A DNA stretch of 64,000 nucleotides from Nucisporomicrobium flavum (GCF_016464385.1 NZ_JADMLH010000001.1:705431-769430), one strand, 5' to 3'; positions 37,576-48,033 are shown, counted from the stretch's first letter. Notes: generated by a model from the letters alone, not told the origin. Program-made: numbers and translations.

Positions 37576-38577
37576 GTGGTGGCCTCGGCGGTGACGACAC
37601 AGGACGTGCTGGAGCGGGCGCGCGCCGGGGACGGCGACGCGTTCGGTGAGCTTGTCGCGCCTTACCGGCGGGAGCTGCACCTGCACTGTTACCGGCTGAT
37701 GGGCTCGCTCGTCGACGCCGAGGACGTGCTGCAGGAGACCCTGCTGGCGGCGTGGCGGGGGCTGGGCGGGTACGAGGGCCGCTCCTCGCTGCGGGCCTGG
37801 CTGTACCGGATCGCCACGAACCGGTGCCTCAACGCGATCCGCGACCACCGGCGGCACGTACCGGCCGAGCCGATGCCGCCGTTCACGCCGCCGGAGCCCA
37901 CCCGCCGGGGCGAGGCGACGTGGCTGACGCCGTACCCGGAATCGCTGCTGGAGCGGATCCCCGACGCCGCCGCCGGCCCGGACGCGCGCTACCACCAGCG
38001 GGAAGCGGTGGAGCTGGCGTTCGTCGCGGGCCTGCAGCTGCTGCCGCCGCGGCAGGCGGCGGCGCTGGTGCTGTGCGACGTGCTGGCCTATCCGGTCGCT
38101 GAGGCCGCCGCGATGCTGGACACCTCCGCCACCGCGGTCAAGGGCACGCTGCAGCGGGCCCGCGCGACGATGGCGCGGACCGCGCCCGCCGGCGAGGCAC
38201 CGGCACCCGGCTCGGCCGCCGAGCGGGCGGTGACCCGGCGGTTCGCCGACGCCTTCGTGGGGCGCGACCTCGACGCCCTGATCGCGCTGCTGACCGACGA
38301 CGCGTGGCTGGCCATGCCGCCGGCGCCGCACGAGTACCACGGCGGGGCGGCGATCCGGGGCTTCCTCGCGGTCAGCGGCGGGTGGCGTGCCGGGCGCCGG
38401 CTGGAGCTCGTGCCGACGCGCGCGAACACCCAGCCGGCCTTCGCCTGCTTCATCGCGGGCGAGCCGGCCGGGCTGATGGTGCTCACCCTGCGCGGCGACC
38501 GGATCCGCGGCATGACCCGCTTCCACGACAACGACATGCTGCTGCGGTACGGCCTGCTGACCCCCTGGACGGGGTAA
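37576..38577 (+). CDS. ECF sigma factor with C-terminal SnoaL-like domain
   Basis: About 333 aa. Sigma-70 region 2: GDAFGELVAPYRRELHLHCYRLMGSLVDAEDVLQETLLAAWRGL with SSLRAWLYRIATNRCLNAIRDHRR; region 4: LQLLPPRQAAALVLCDVLAYPVAEAAAMLDTSATAVKGTLQRARATM. A SnoaL-like domain (about 220-333) follows, as in the SigG/SigJ type ECF groups that have no anti-sigma factor and are thought to be controlled by this domain. The start is uncertain: GTG at 37576 or 37591, neither with a good ribosome binding site. The TAA stop lies in the PadR operator palindrome. Confidence 0.92.
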   Translation: MVASAVTTQDVLERARAGDGDAFGELVAPYRRELHLHCYRLMGSLVDAEDVLQETLLAAWRGLGGYEGRSSLRAWLYRIATNRCLNAIRDHRRHVPAEPMPPFTPPEPTRRGEATWLTPYPESLLERIPDAAAGPDARYHQREAVELAFVAGLQLLPPRQAAALVLCDVLAYPVAEAAAMLDTSATAVKGTLQRARATMARTAPAGEAPAPGSAAERAVTRRFADAFVGRDLDALIALLTDDAWLAMPPAPHEYHGGAAIRGFLAVSGGWRAGRRLELVPTRANTQPAFACFIAGEPAGLMVLTLRGDRIRGMTRFHDNDMLLRYGLLTPWTG

Positions 38578-38594
38578 GTCGACTTATGTAGAGT
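38575..38594. promoter_or_regulatory. PadR palindromic operator with leaderless -10
   Basis: TAAGTCGACTTA at 38575-38586 is a perfect 12-bp palindrome; TAGAGT at 38589-38594 lies 7 bp before the PadR ATG and looks like its -10. A repressor on the palindrome would block this promoter, fitting autoregulation by PadR. The palindrome includes the stop codon of the sigma gene. Confidence 0.65.
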
Positions 38595-38601
38595 TTCGGC
38601 C

Positions 38602-38940
38602 ATGCCGAGACCGCCCCATGCCTCACCCCAGACGCTGCGCCTGTTCGAGGCGCTGCTCGCCGACCCCGCCCGCTGGCGCTACGGGTACGAGCTGAGCAAG
38701 CAGACCGCGCTCGCGTCGGGCACGCTGTACCCGATCCTCATGCGGCTGAGCGAGCAGCGGCTGCTGGAGACCGGCTGGGAGCCCTCCGAGGAGCCCGGCC
38801 GCCCGCCGCGGCACATCTACCGGCTCACCGCCGACGGCGTCACGCTGGCCGAGCAGCGGCTGGCCGCCAAGCGACCGGCGGAGTCACCGAGGCGCGCCGG
38901 TCCGGTGCCGCAGACGCGTACCGCCGGGGGTGCCGCATGA
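38602..38940 (+). CDS. PadR-family transcriptional regulator
   Basis: 112 aa. Winged helix typical of PadR: TLRLFEALLADPARWRYGYELSKQTALASGTLYPILMRLSEQRLLETGWE, then PRHIYRLTADGVTLAEQRLAA. Short form with only a brief C-terminal helix. The stop overlaps the start of the signal peptidase gene (ATGA), so the two are coupled. PadR regulators are often coupled to a membrane-protein gene that they repress. Confidence 0.93.
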   Translation: MPRPPHASPQTLRLFEALLADPARWRYGYELSKQTALASGTLYPILMRLSEQRLLETGWEPSEEPGRPPRHIYRLTADGVTLAEQRLAAKRPAESPRRAGPVPQTRTAGGAA

Positions 38941-39671
38941 CCGCGCCCACGCAGGTCCGCGACTCCGTGCTGCGCCGGGTCGCGCACGCCGTGCTGACCC
39001 GGGCCGTCCGGGGCCGCAAAGAGCGCGGCGGCGAGTGGGGCGAGGCGGTGCTCGCGGAGTTCGGCGAGACCCGCGGCGACTGGGAAGCCGTCCGCTGGGC
39101 CGCCGGCGGGCTGCGGACGGTGTGGCGTGAGCGCCGCAGCCGGGCCCGGCAACTGCCCCGGCCGCTCCGGGTCGCCCGCGGCACGGCGCTGGTGCTCGTG
39201 GCCGGCCTGCTCGCCGGGTTCGTCGTCAGCCGGTACGTGATGAGCGTCGGCTACATCCCCACCGGCTCGATGGAACCGACGCTGCAGATCTCCGACCGGG
39301 TCCTGCTCGACCGGATCACGTACCGGGCCACCGGACTGCGCCGCGGCGACCTCGTCACGTTCACCAAGGCGGCCGACCCGGGTTCGGCCCCGCACACCCT
39401 GCTCAAGCGGATCATCGGCCTGCCCGGCGACACCATCGAGTGCCGTGACGGCCGGGTGTGGCGCGACGGCAGCCCGCTCGACGAGCCGTACCTGACGCTC
39501 GGGCCCGAGGAGGACCGCACCGACTGCTCCCCCGTCACCGTGCCGGAGCACCAGCTCTACCTGCTGGGCGACCACCGGATCGTGTCCATCGACTCCCGCG
39601 AGTACGGCACCGTCGACGAGGACACCGTGGAGGCACGCGTGGTGGGCCGGATCTGGCCGATGCGGGACTGA
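38937..39671 (+). CDS. Type I signal peptidase with a PadR-partner-like N-terminal extension
   Basis: 244 aa. The C-terminal two thirds is an S26 signal peptidase: one membrane helix (VARGTALVLVAGLLAGFVVS), nucleophile S111 in YIPTGSMEPTL, general base K157 in TLLKRIIGLPGD, and YLLGDHRIVSIDSREYG. The first 65 residues (RGRKERGGEWGEAVLAEFGETRGDWEAVRWAAGGLRTVWR) are unlike LepB and resemble the cytosolic segment of PadR-coupled membrane proteins in actinomycetes. So a peptidase seems to have replaced the usual permease-like domain. Expected to cleave specific exported proteins under PadR control. Confidence 0.88.
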   Translation: MTAPTQVRDSVLRRVAHAVLTRAVRGRKERGGEWGEAVLAEFGETRGDWEAVRWAAGGLRTVWRERRSRARQLPRPLRVARGTALVLVAGLLAGFVVSRYVMSVGYIPTGSMEPTLQISDRVLLDRITYRATGLRRGDLVTFTKAADPGSAPHTLLKRIIGLPGDTIECRDGRVWRDGSPLDEPYLTLGPEEDRTDCSPVTVPEHQLYLLGDHRIVSIDSREYGTVDEDTVEARVVGRIWPMRD

Positions 39672-39680
39672 AGTGGATCA

Positions 39681-39704
39681 ATTCCCGGAATCCTGGTATA
39701 CCAG
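39681..39704. promoter_or_regulatory. Palindromic site upstream of the Ser/Thr kinase
   Basis: CTGGTATACCAG at 39693-39704 is a perfect 12-bp palindrome directly after the near-palindrome ATTCCCGGAAT (39681-39691). It lies about 54 bp before the kinase start and contains TATACC, which could serve as -10. Possible operator; the regulator is unknown. Confidence 0.45.
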
Positions 39705-39757
39705 TTCCCGTCCCGCCGCCGTGCCTTCCTGGAGTTGAACTGGACACCGCGTACCGC

Positions 39758-41236
<1,479 letters not shown>

Positions 41237-41270
41237 GGACCCGTTGATCCGTACCCCTACAGTGCCCGCC

Positions 41271-42191
41271 ATGGTCCTCCGGAAGCTCGCACCGACAGCG
41301 GCGGCCGCCGTCACCGCCGCCCTGGCGCTGGCCGCCTGCGCCAACGGCACCACGCCCGCACCGGCCGGCGCCACGGCCGACGGCAAGCCCGTCCTGCAGC
41401 AGTCCCTGCAGGGGCTCAAGGGCGGCAACTACACGTTCACCCGCTCCCAGGAGGGCACCGTCAGCGGGTCCGTGCACCTGCCGGACGGCTCGCTGATGGA
41501 GCAGCCGTACGGCCCCACGGTGCTGCGCTCGGGCAAGGCGTTCTACATGCGCTACCGCATCCACGCCGACGGCTACGAGCAGTATCAGAAGCTCTTCGAG
41601 AAGTACAAGCGCAAGGCGACGCCCGCCGAGGCAGCCGAGATCGCCAAGGCCGAGAAGATCATGGCGATCCTCGACGGCAAGCACTGGGTCCGCGCGGACG
41701 AGAAGCGCCTCCGGGCGGCCGCCGCCGAGGAGGACCAGAGCGGCATGGAGTCCCTGCCGCCGGTGCCCACCGCCGGGCAGCCCGACGTCACCGGGGCCGG
41801 CGCGCTGGTCAGTGCCGTCGTCCGCGCCGAGAGCACCGGCACCGCCGTCACCGGCACGCTGGACGGCACCAAGGTGGACCCCGAGCTCAACCTGTTCGCC
41901 AACGATCCGTACTACTTCTACGGTCCGCGGGCGAGCGCGATGCCGTTCGAGGCCACCCTGGACGCGCAGGGCCGGCTCACGAAGATCACCGTGCACGTGC
42001 CCGGCATGCTGCAGGCGCCCGCCTCGGCGCCGCCGTCGGCCATCCCGTCGGACGCCCCCACGGAGGCCCCCGGCGCGCCGCTGGTCATCGCGATCTCCGG
42101 GTACGGCACGACCGCCGCACCCACCGTCCCCGCGGACGCGACGGACCTGGACCCGGCCGCGTACGAGCTGCTCACCAACGATGTCGACTGA
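41271..42191 (+). CDS. Hypothetical lipoprotein
   Basis: 306 aa. Signal peptide with lipobox ALALAAC, so the mature protein would be lipid-anchored at Cys 23. The mature sequence is acidic with a charged helical part (YEQYQKLFEKYKRKATPAEAAEIAKAEKIMAIL) and beta-rich ends (PFEATLDAQGRLTKITVHVPGM), similar in layout to actinobacterial LppX/LprG-like lipoproteins, though not assigned. TACAGT lies 7 bp before the ATG, indicating a leaderless transcript. It follows the kinase by 34 bp. Confidence 0.75.
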   Translation: MVLRKLAPTAAAAVTAALALAACANGTTPAPAGATADGKPVLQQSLQGLKGGNYTFTRSQEGTVSGSVHLPDGSLMEQPYGPTVLRSGKAFYMRYRIHADGYEQYQKLFEKYKRKATPAEAAEIAKAEKIMAILDGKHWVRADEKRLRAAAAEEDQSGMESLPPVPTAGQPDVTGAGALVSAVVRAESTGTAVTGTLDGTKVDPELNLFANDPYYFYGPRASAMPFEATLDAQGRLTKITVHVPGMLQAPASAPPSAIPSDAPTEAPGAPLVIAISGYGTTAAPTVPADATDLDPAAYELLTNDVD

Positions 42192-42197
42192 CCCGCC

Positions 42198-44138
42198 TCA
42201 GGCCGGCTGCCGGGACACCTCGGTACGCAGCAGCCGGGTCAGCGCCTCGGCGTCCATCGGCCGGGCGAAGTGGTAACCCTGCGCGAGATCACAGCCCACC
42301 TCGCGCAGGGCGTCGGCGGTGGCGGCGTCCTCCACGCCCTCGGCGACCACGGTCAGACCCAGGTTGTGACCGAGCTCGACGGCGGAGCACACCAGCGCGT
42401 GGCTGCTCGCGTCGGTCGCCATGTCGCAGACGAACGAGCGGTCGATCTTCAGCTCGTTCACCGGGAGCAGCTTGAGGTAGCTCATCGAGGAGTAGCCGGT
42501 GCCGTAGTCGTCGATCGAGGCGCGTACGCCCAGGTTGCGGATGCGTCGCAGCGCCTCGATGGCGACCGCCGGGTCGCGCATCACCGAGCTCTCGGTGATC
42601 TCGATGCACAGCATCTCCCCGGGTACGCCGGCCTCCTCCAGCAGCGTGGCGACGCGGTCGCAGAAGCGCGCGTCGAGCAGGCTGTGCGCCGAGATGTTGA
42701 CCGCGACCGTGAGCCGGTAGCCGCTGTCGTGCCAGATCCGGGCCTGGGCGAGCGCCTGGGACAGGACGAGGTCGGTGAAGCGGTGGATCAGGCTGGTGTT
42801 CTCCACGACCGGGATGAAGTCGCCGGGGCTCACCATGCCCTTGACCGGGTGCTGCCAGCGCGCCAGCGCCTCCACGCCGGTGATCGCACCGTCGGCGGGG
42901 TCGATCTGGGGCTGGTAGTGCAGGATCAGCTGGCCGGTGTCGTCGAGGGCGCGGCGCAGGTCGCCGAGCAGGCTCAGGCGGGCCGCCGCGGTGTCGTCCG
43001 CGGCCGAGGTGTACCGGTGGAAGCCGGTGTGGTCGAGCTTGGCGGTGTGCAGCGCGATGTCGGCGTGCTGCAGCAGCGTGGTCACCTGTTCGCCGGGCTG
43101 CGCCGTGGCCGCGCCGATGCTGATCTCCAGGTCGACGGTGAAGTCGTCGAGCGCGAACGGCTCGTCGAAGGCGGTCGTGAGCCGGGCCGCCAGCGCCTCG
43201 TCGGAGTCCGAGCGGCCGCGCAGCAGGACGGCGAACTCGTCGGCGCCGAGCCGGGCCACCAGGTCGTCGTCACGCACCACGCCGGCCAGGCGGCGGCCGG
43301 ACTCGATCAGCAGCCGGTCCCCGATGCCGTGGCCGAGCTGGTCGTTGACCGCCCGGAAGCCGTCAAGGTTGACCAGCAGCACCGTCGGCGGCGCCGCGTC
43401 GGCCCGGTCGGCGTCCCCGCGCGGCGTCTCCGTCAGTGCCATCCCGGCCGCCGCGAGGAACGCCACCCGGTTGGGCAGGCCGGTCAGCGCGTCGATGGCG
43501 GCGAGCGCGGTCATCTGGCGGCGGTGCGCGCGTACGGACCATCCGAACAGGTTCAGCACGGCCAGCCCGAGCGCGAAGACGACGATGCTGCCGTAGAGCA
43601 GCCGCCGGGAGAAGTCGCGGGCGGCGGCCTGGTTGCGGGTGGCCTCGGCGAGCCGCTCGGTCTGCACCTCGATGAGCCGGGCGGTGATGCGCGAGTACGA
43701 CGGCTCGATGACGGTCTTCAGCGTGCGTCGCGCCCCCGCCTGGTCGTGCCGGTCGATCTGCTGCAGGTAGTACGCGATGTCCGGGCCGAGGTTGAGGTGC
43801 TGCTGCTTGAGCACGCGGGACCGCTGCCGGTCCGGGCTGTCGTCGACCGCGACCATCCGGGCCATCGCGTCGTCCACCTGCTTGTTGACCTCCGGTATCC
43901 GCCGTCGGGCCGCGCCGTCGGGGTCCCAGAAGGAGGCCTGCAGCAGCGCCATCTCGGCGGCGGCGAGGTAGGCCGCCTGCTGGTACGCGTCCGTCTCGGC
44001 GCTGGAGGCCACCACGTCGGCGACGGTGTCGGTCTGCCGCCAGCTGGCCCAGACGGCGGCGCCGGAGAGGACGGCCAGCAGGGTGCCGAGCAGCCCGGTC
44101 ACCCAGCGGGAGCCGCGCCAGGCACGGGTCGACGACAT
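42198..44138 (-). CDS. Membrane GGDEF-EAL protein for c-di-GMP metabolism
   Basis: About 646 aa from ATG 44138 (AAGGGG upstream); an ATG at 44219 with AGGGG also fits and adds 27 residues. Two membrane helices (WVTGLLGTLLAVLSGAAVW and LLYGSIVVFALGLAVLNLFGW) flank an extracytoplasmic helical sensor. The GGDEF domain has GADEF instead of GGDEF, so cyclase activity may be weak or lost. The EAL domain has EALARW, EITESS, IDDYGTGYSS, KIDRSF and AEGVE, all the metal and catalytic positions, so it is a likely phosphodiesterase. Divergent from a second EAL protein. Confidence 0.93.
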   Translation of the reverse strand: MSSTRAWRGSRWVTGLLGTLLAVLSGAAVWASWRQTDTVADVVASSAETDAYQQAAYLAAAEMALLQASFWDPDGAARRRIPEVNKQVDDAMARMVAVDDSPDRQRSRVLKQQHLNLGPDIAYYLQQIDRHDQAGARRTLKTVIEPSYSRITARLIEVQTERLAEATRNQAAARDFSRRLLYGSIVVFALGLAVLNLFGWSVRAHRRQMTALAAIDALTGLPNRVAFLAAAGMALTETPRGDADRADAAPPTVLLVNLDGFRAVNDQLGHGIGDRLLIESGRRLAGVVRDDDLVARLGADEFAVLLRGRSDSDEALAARLTTAFDEPFALDDFTVDLEISIGAATAQPGEQVTTLLQHADIALHTAKLDHTGFHRYTSAADDTAAARLSLLGDLRRALDDTGQLILHYQPQIDPADGAITGVEALARWQHPVKGMVSPGDFIPVVENTSLIHRFTDLVLSQALAQARIWHDSGYRLTVAVNISAHSLLDARFCDRVATLLEEAGVPGEMLCIEITESSVMRDPAVAIEALRRIRNLGVRASIDDYGTGYSSMSYLKLLPVNELKIDRSFVCDMATDASSHALVCSAVELGHNLGLTVVAEGVEDAATADALREVGCDLAQGYHFARPMDAEALTRLLRTEVSRQPA

Positions 44139-44287
44139 GATCGGCCCCTTCCGCTCGTCCGGCCGGCTCGGCAGTGCCGGTAGCGACGCACCCCGCCCCA
44201 AAAGACCGTTTCGCGCCATATGATATCCCCTACTCAGATGCCCGGGGCCGCGGTCGATGAGAGGTGACCGGCCGCGAAGGAGGCACC

Positions 44288-45478
44288 GTGCGCAGCAACC
44301 GCACCGAGACGGCGGAGCAGATCGCTCAGCTGCTGCAGACCGCGCGGCAGTCGCTGGGCCTGAGCCTGGCGTTCATGACCCGCATGGACGGCACCACGCA
44401 GCACCTCGAGGTGGTCGAGTCGGCCGTACCGCTGGTCTTCCGCGACGGGAACACGCAGCCGCAGGCCACCACCTTCTGCCAGGCGATCATGGACGGGAAG
44501 CTGCCGCCGGTGATGCCGAACGTCAAGGACTTCCCGGCCGCCATGAAGCTCCCCTCGGCGCGGATGCCCCGGATCCGCAGCTTCGTCTCCGTGCCGGTCG
44601 TGCTCAGCGACGGCACCGTGTACGGCACCTTCTGCGCCGCCGGCTTCCTGGCCGACAAGCAGCTCACCAAGCGCGACAAGGCGCTGATGGACGTCCTGTC
44701 GCACGCCGCCTCCCTGCTCATCGAGCCGGACGTGCGCCGCCGCGCCCGGGCCGAGGAGATCGCGGGCCGGCTCGCCCCGGTGTTCGAGGCGGGCGGCCCC
44801 GCCGTGCTGCTCCAGCCGATCGTCGACCTGGCCACCGGCGACCGGGTGGGCGCGGAGGCGCTCAGCCGCTTCCCCGCCGCGTGGGGCCTGCCGCCGGACC
44901 GTTGCTTCGCCGACGCGCACCTCATCGGCGAGGGACACCGCCTCGAGCTGCTCGCGCTGCGCCGGGCCGCCGGCCACATCGCCGGGGTCAGCGGGTACGT
45001 GGCCATGAACGTGTCCCCGGCGACGCTGCTCACCGCCGAATGCGCGGACCTGCTCGGCCGGCTGCCGCTGCACCGCGTCGTCCTCGAGCTCTCGGAACAC
45101 GACCCGGTGGAGGACTACGACGAGCTGAAGGCGGCGCTCAAGCCCCTGCGCGGGGCCGGGATGCGGCTCGCCATCGACGACGTCGGCGCCGGCTTCTCGT
45201 CGCTGCGCCACATCGTCATCACCGCGCCGGACGTCATCAAGCTCGACCGGAGCATCGTCACCGGCATCGCCGCCGACGCCGTGCTCACCGTCGTGACCCG
45301 CGCGCTCGTCGACCTGGCCCGAGCCACCGGCGCCAAGGTGGTGGCCGAGGGCGTGGAGACCGCCGAGGACGCCGCCGCGCTGCGCGACACCGGCGTGGAC
45401 CTCGGTCAGGGATGGCACTTCGGCAAGGCGGTCACCGCCGGGGAGCTGCGCGACACGTACGCGGTCTGCCAGGTCTGA
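44288..45478 (+). CDS. GAF-EAL protein (c-di-GMP phosphodiesterase-like)
   Basis: 396 aa, GTG at 44288 with GAAGGAGG. N-terminal GAF domain (about 10-145: SLAFMTRMDGTTQHLEVVES, IRSFVSVPVVLSDGTVYGTFCAAG) then an EAL domain: LLQPIVDLATGDRVGAEALSRF, YVAMNVSPATLL, LAIDDVGAGFSSLRHI, VIKLDRSIV, AKVVAEGVET. The ELSEHD segment replaces the usual EITES, so one metal ligand is conserved and its context altered. Cytosolic. It shares a 149-bp divergent region with the GGDEF-EAL gene; together they suggest locally tuned c-di-GMP breakdown. Confidence 0.9.
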   Translation: MRSNRTETAEQIAQLLQTARQSLGLSLAFMTRMDGTTQHLEVVESAVPLVFRDGNTQPQATTFCQAIMDGKLPPVMPNVKDFPAAMKLPSARMPRIRSFVSVPVVLSDGTVYGTFCAAGFLADKQLTKRDKALMDVLSHAASLLIEPDVRRRARAEEIAGRLAPVFEAGGPAVLLQPIVDLATGDRVGAEALSRFPAAWGLPPDRCFADAHLIGEGHRLELLALRRAAGHIAGVSGYVAMNVSPATLLTAECADLLGRLPLHRVVLELSEHDPVEDYDELKAALKPLRGAGMRLAIDDVGAGFSSLRHIVITAPDVIKLDRSIVTGIAADAVLTVVTRALVDLARATGAKVVAEGVETAEDAAALRDTGVDLGQGWHFGKAVTAGELRDTYAVCQV

Positions 45479-45487
45479 GCGGCCGGC

Positions 45488-46180
45488 TCACCGCACCCGG
45501 GCGCCGACCGGCACCTGGCCCGTCTCCACGACGTCGGCGGCCACCTCCCGCACCTTGCGACCCTGCCGCTGCGAGGCCCGGCGGAGCAGGTCGAACGCCT
45601 GCTCCGGCGTCAGCCGGCGCTGCGCCATGACGACTCCCAGCGCCATGCCGATCACCCGGCTCGACTGCAGGGCCTCGGCCAGCTCGGCGCCGCGCCGGCG
45701 GGCGGCAGCACCCGCCAGTGCCACGGCGGCGTGCGAGGCGAGGATCCGGGCCGTCGTGACGGCCCGCGCGTCGAAGGCGTACGGCGTCCCGCACGACAGC
45801 GTGAGCGCGCCCAGCAGGTCCGTACCGGCGACGAGCGGCACCCCCAGCATGCACCGGATGCCGGTGGCCTCCGCGATCGGCCCGCCGTCGTTCCCGAGCA
45901 GGTCCGGGGCCGTACGCGCGACGCCCCGGATCGCGGTGAGGCACAGCCCCTCGCCGGCCTCGTGCTGGAGGCGGTCGGCCAGCGCGGCCCGCTCGCTCGT
46001 GGCGGCGGCCGGCACGACCCCGCCGTGCCGGTCGAGCAGGCACATAGCCGCGTCCTCGCAACCCGGCACGAGCCCTGGCGCTACGGCCATCACCCGCCGC
46101 GCGACGCCGTCGGCGCCGAGGGTGCAGAGGTCGCGGGCAAGGTCCGCGAAGACCTCCGCCGGTTCCTCGTCTGCGCCCAC
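45488..46180 (-). CDS. GAF and ANTAR domain antitermination regulator
   Basis: 230 aa, GTG at 46180 behind GGGAGGG. GAF domain at about 20-160 (AAMCLLDRHGGVVPAAATSERAALADRL, GIRCMLGVPLVAGTDLLGALTL); C-terminal ANTAR: ALQSSRVIGMALGVVMAQRRLTPEQAFDLLRRASQRQGRKVREVAADVV. ANTAR domains bind paired RNA hairpins and prevent termination, so this protein should act on nascent transcripts in response to a GAF ligand. Its target is not evident. It ends 9 bp from the convergent EAL gene. Confidence 0.92.
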   Translation of the reverse strand: MGADEEPAEVFADLARDLCTLGADGVARRVMAVAPGLVPGCEDAAMCLLDRHGGVVPAAATSERAALADRLQHEAGEGLCLTAIRGVARTAPDLLGNDGGPIAEATGIRCMLGVPLVAGTDLLGALTLSCGTPYAFDARAVTTARILASHAAVALAGAAARRRGAELAEALQSSRVIGMALGVVMAQRRLTPEQAFDLLRRASQRQGRKVREVAADVVETGQVPVGARVR

Positions 46181-46256
46181 GGTCGTACCCTCCCGTGGAC
46201 CACGGTCCCGCGGGTCGGCCGTACGCCGGTAGAGGCGGAGGCCTCGCCGGTTCCGG

Positions 46257-47150
46257 TCACTCGTCCGGTCCGGGCGGGGCCGGGAACAGCGGCATCAGCA
46301 TGGTGGGCGGCTCGAACGGCCGCCAGCCGCTCTCCGGCTGGGCCAGCCGGTCCGCCACCGCCCACAGCACGGCCGGGTGGTGCCCCAGACCGAAATGGCT
46401 GCTCACGGTGGCGATGTTCTCGTGCCGCTCGTACGGCGGGTGCATCGAGGCCCGGTACGAGACGATGCCGTCCCACCGGGAGAAGATCGACGTCGCCGGC
46501 ATCGTCAGGGGCGGCTGGACCACCTCCGAGGGAGGCAGGAGATGCTCCGGCACGTGCCGGTGAGCGTGCAGCTTGTAGTAGACCATCGCGTGCGTCTGCG
46601 CCGGGTGCGTCATCCGGATGGGGCTGCCCAGCGTGATCACCTGACGGACCCGGTCCGGATGGGCGCGGGCGGCGGCGTGGGCGTAGATGCCGCCGAGGCT
46701 CCAGCCGACGATGCTGACCCGCCGGCCGTACCGGTTCGCCAGCTCCGCCACCAGGCCCGGCACATGCCTGATCACGTCCGCGGTCGGCCCGTTGTTGCGC
46801 CCCAGGTTCCAGCCGTGGACCGCGTACCCGAGCCGCCGCAGGGTCCGCCGCAGCACGAACGTCGAGGCGTCCCCGCCGCCCAGGCCCGGCAGCACCACGA
46901 CCGGATGACCGTCCCCGCGCGGCGCGGCCCGCAGGATGGCCCGGCCCACGGCGCTCAGGGCGGCCTCGCCGATCGCCCGGCCGGGGTCGGTGCTGAGCAG
47001 CAACCAGTGCGGCGGCGCCTCATGGGGTTCCGGCGGGCGCTCGGGCGGGGCGGCACCGGGGGTCCACACCCGGCGGGGCGGCTCGGCGGGGGTCCACGCC
47101 AGGCTGGGCGGATCCGCGGGCCGGGGGCGGTGCTGCGGAAAGGTCGTCAT
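46257..47150 (-). CDS. Alpha/beta hydrolase, esterase/lipase-like
   Basis: 297 aa, ATG at 47150 with AAAGGCGG. A Pro-rich N-terminus (about 45 residues) precedes a hydrolase core: GHPVVVLPGLGGGDASTFVLRRTLRRLGYAVHGWNLGRN, the nucleophile elbow VGWSLGGIYAHAAA, and the late His in FGLGHHPAVLWAVADRL. It resembles PGAP1/lipase-type hydrolases. The substrate may be a lipid ester. A plausible box copy lies 85 bp upstream, oriented to the gene. Confidence 0.85.
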   Translation of the reverse strand: MTTFPQHRPRPADPPSLAWTPAEPPRRVWTPGAAPPERPPEPHEAPPHWLLLSTDPGRAIGEAALSAVGRAILRAAPRGDGHPVVVLPGLGGGDASTFVLRRTLRRLGYAVHGWNLGRNNGPTADVIRHVPGLVAELANRYGRRVSIVGWSLGGIYAHAAARAHPDRVRQVITLGSPIRMTHPAQTHAMVYYKLHAHRHVPEHLLPPSEVVQPPLTMPATSIFSRWDGIVSYRASMHPPYERHENIATVSSHFGLGHHPAVLWAVADRLAQPESGWRPFEPPTMLMPLFPAPPGPDE

Positions 47151-47235
47151 CACGCTGCCGCCTTTCGCGGCGCGCCGGCTTGCGCAGTCTGCTCTGGCGT
47201 ACCGGATCTTCCGAGAGTAGCTCACGATCCGGCGC

Positions 47236-47254
47236 CGCAAGGGCCCAGCGGCCC
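47236..47254 (-). promoter_or_regulatory. Probable conserved box upstream of the alpha/beta hydrolase
   Basis: Minus strand reads GGGCCGCTGGGCCCTTGCG, 85 bp before the ATG at 47150. An overlapping plus-strand sequence TGTCGGCCCTGCGACC also matches the right half but points away from any gene. Confidence 0.4.
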
Positions 47255-47303
47255 CTCCTGTCGGCCCTGCGACCCGGATCGCCGGGTCACCGGGGCGCGC
47301 CGG

Positions 47304-47963
47304 TCAGCCGGGTGAGTCGTCGAACTCGTACCCCAGCTCGTCGGCGACGTCCGCGACGCCCGGGATCCGCTCCACCAGGGACACCGCGGTCACGGTGGCG
47401 GACCGGCGCTCGAGGCGGCCGCTGAGCTTCACCACACCGTCGCGGACGGTGACGTCCACGGCGCTCTCGTCCATCCCCGGGACCCGCCGGAGCATCTCGC
47501 GCACGTCCGCGCCGAGGTCGGCGTCCGGCCGGAGGTGAACCTTGAGCAGGTCGCCCCGCGACACGATCCCGGCCAGGCGGCCCTGCCCGTCGATCACCGG
47601 CAGGTGCTCGACACCCTCGGCCACCATCAGCCGGGCCGCCGCAGCGATCGGCGTGCCCGCGGCCACGGTGACCGCGGGGCTGGTCATCAGGCTCCCGGCG
47701 GTGTGCGCGGCGGCCTTCGCACGCTGCTCGCGGTGCCACCGGCTCTCGAACAGCCGGGGCCGGTCCGCCGCCCCGGACCGCTCGATCTTGTGCAGCAGGT
47801 CGGCCTCGGACACGACGCCGAGGACGTGGTCCTGCTCGTCGACCACCGGCAGCGCGTCCACGTGACGGCCCATGACCAGGTCGACCGCTTCCCGGTACGG
47901 GGTGTCCGCCCGCGCGCAGACCACCTTCACGGTCATGACGTCGTCGACTGTCCACGTCTTCAT
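47304..47963 (-). CDS. CBS pair plus BON domain protein (Hrp1-like), copy 3
   Basis: 219 aa from ATG 47963 (GGAGG 6 bp upstream; an adjacent GTG at 47966 would add one residue). CBS1: KTWTVDDVMTVKVVCARADTPYREAVDLVMGRHVDALPVV; linker FESRWHREQRAKAAAHT; CBS2: SLMTSPAVTVAAGTPIAAAARLMVAEGVEHLPVIDGQGRLAGIVSRGDLLKVH; BON: VDVTVRDGVVKLSGRLERRSATVTAVSLVERIPGVADV. Same architecture as copies 1 and 2, about 23-30 kb away. Box 51 bp upstream. Confidence 0.9.
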   Translation of the reverse strand: MKTWTVDDVMTVKVVCARADTPYREAVDLVMGRHVDALPVVDEQDHVLGVVSEADLLHKIERSGAADRPRLFESRWHREQRAKAAAHTAGSLMTSPAVTVAAGTPIAAAARLMVAEGVEHLPVIDGQGRLAGIVSRGDLLKVHLRPDADLGADVREMLRRVPGMDESAVDVTVRDGVVKLSGRLERRSATVTAVSLVERIPGVADVADELGYEFDDSPG

Positions 47964-48014
47964 CACGGACCTCCGCAGTCCTCGGGACCGAGGCTAGGCG
48001 GCACACCCGGTCCC

Positions 48015-48033
48015 GGCCAGGGCCGGTCGGCCC
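48015..48033 (-). promoter_or_regulatory. Conserved box upstream of CBS-BON gene 3
   Basis: Minus strand reads GGGCCGACCGGCCCTGGCC, 51 bp before the ATG at 47963. Confidence 0.6.

Noticed and set aside
47253..47271. Plus-oriented box copy near 47260
   Set aside because: Only the right half matches and it points to no gene start; the overlapping minus-oriented sequence at 47236-47254 is the better candidate.
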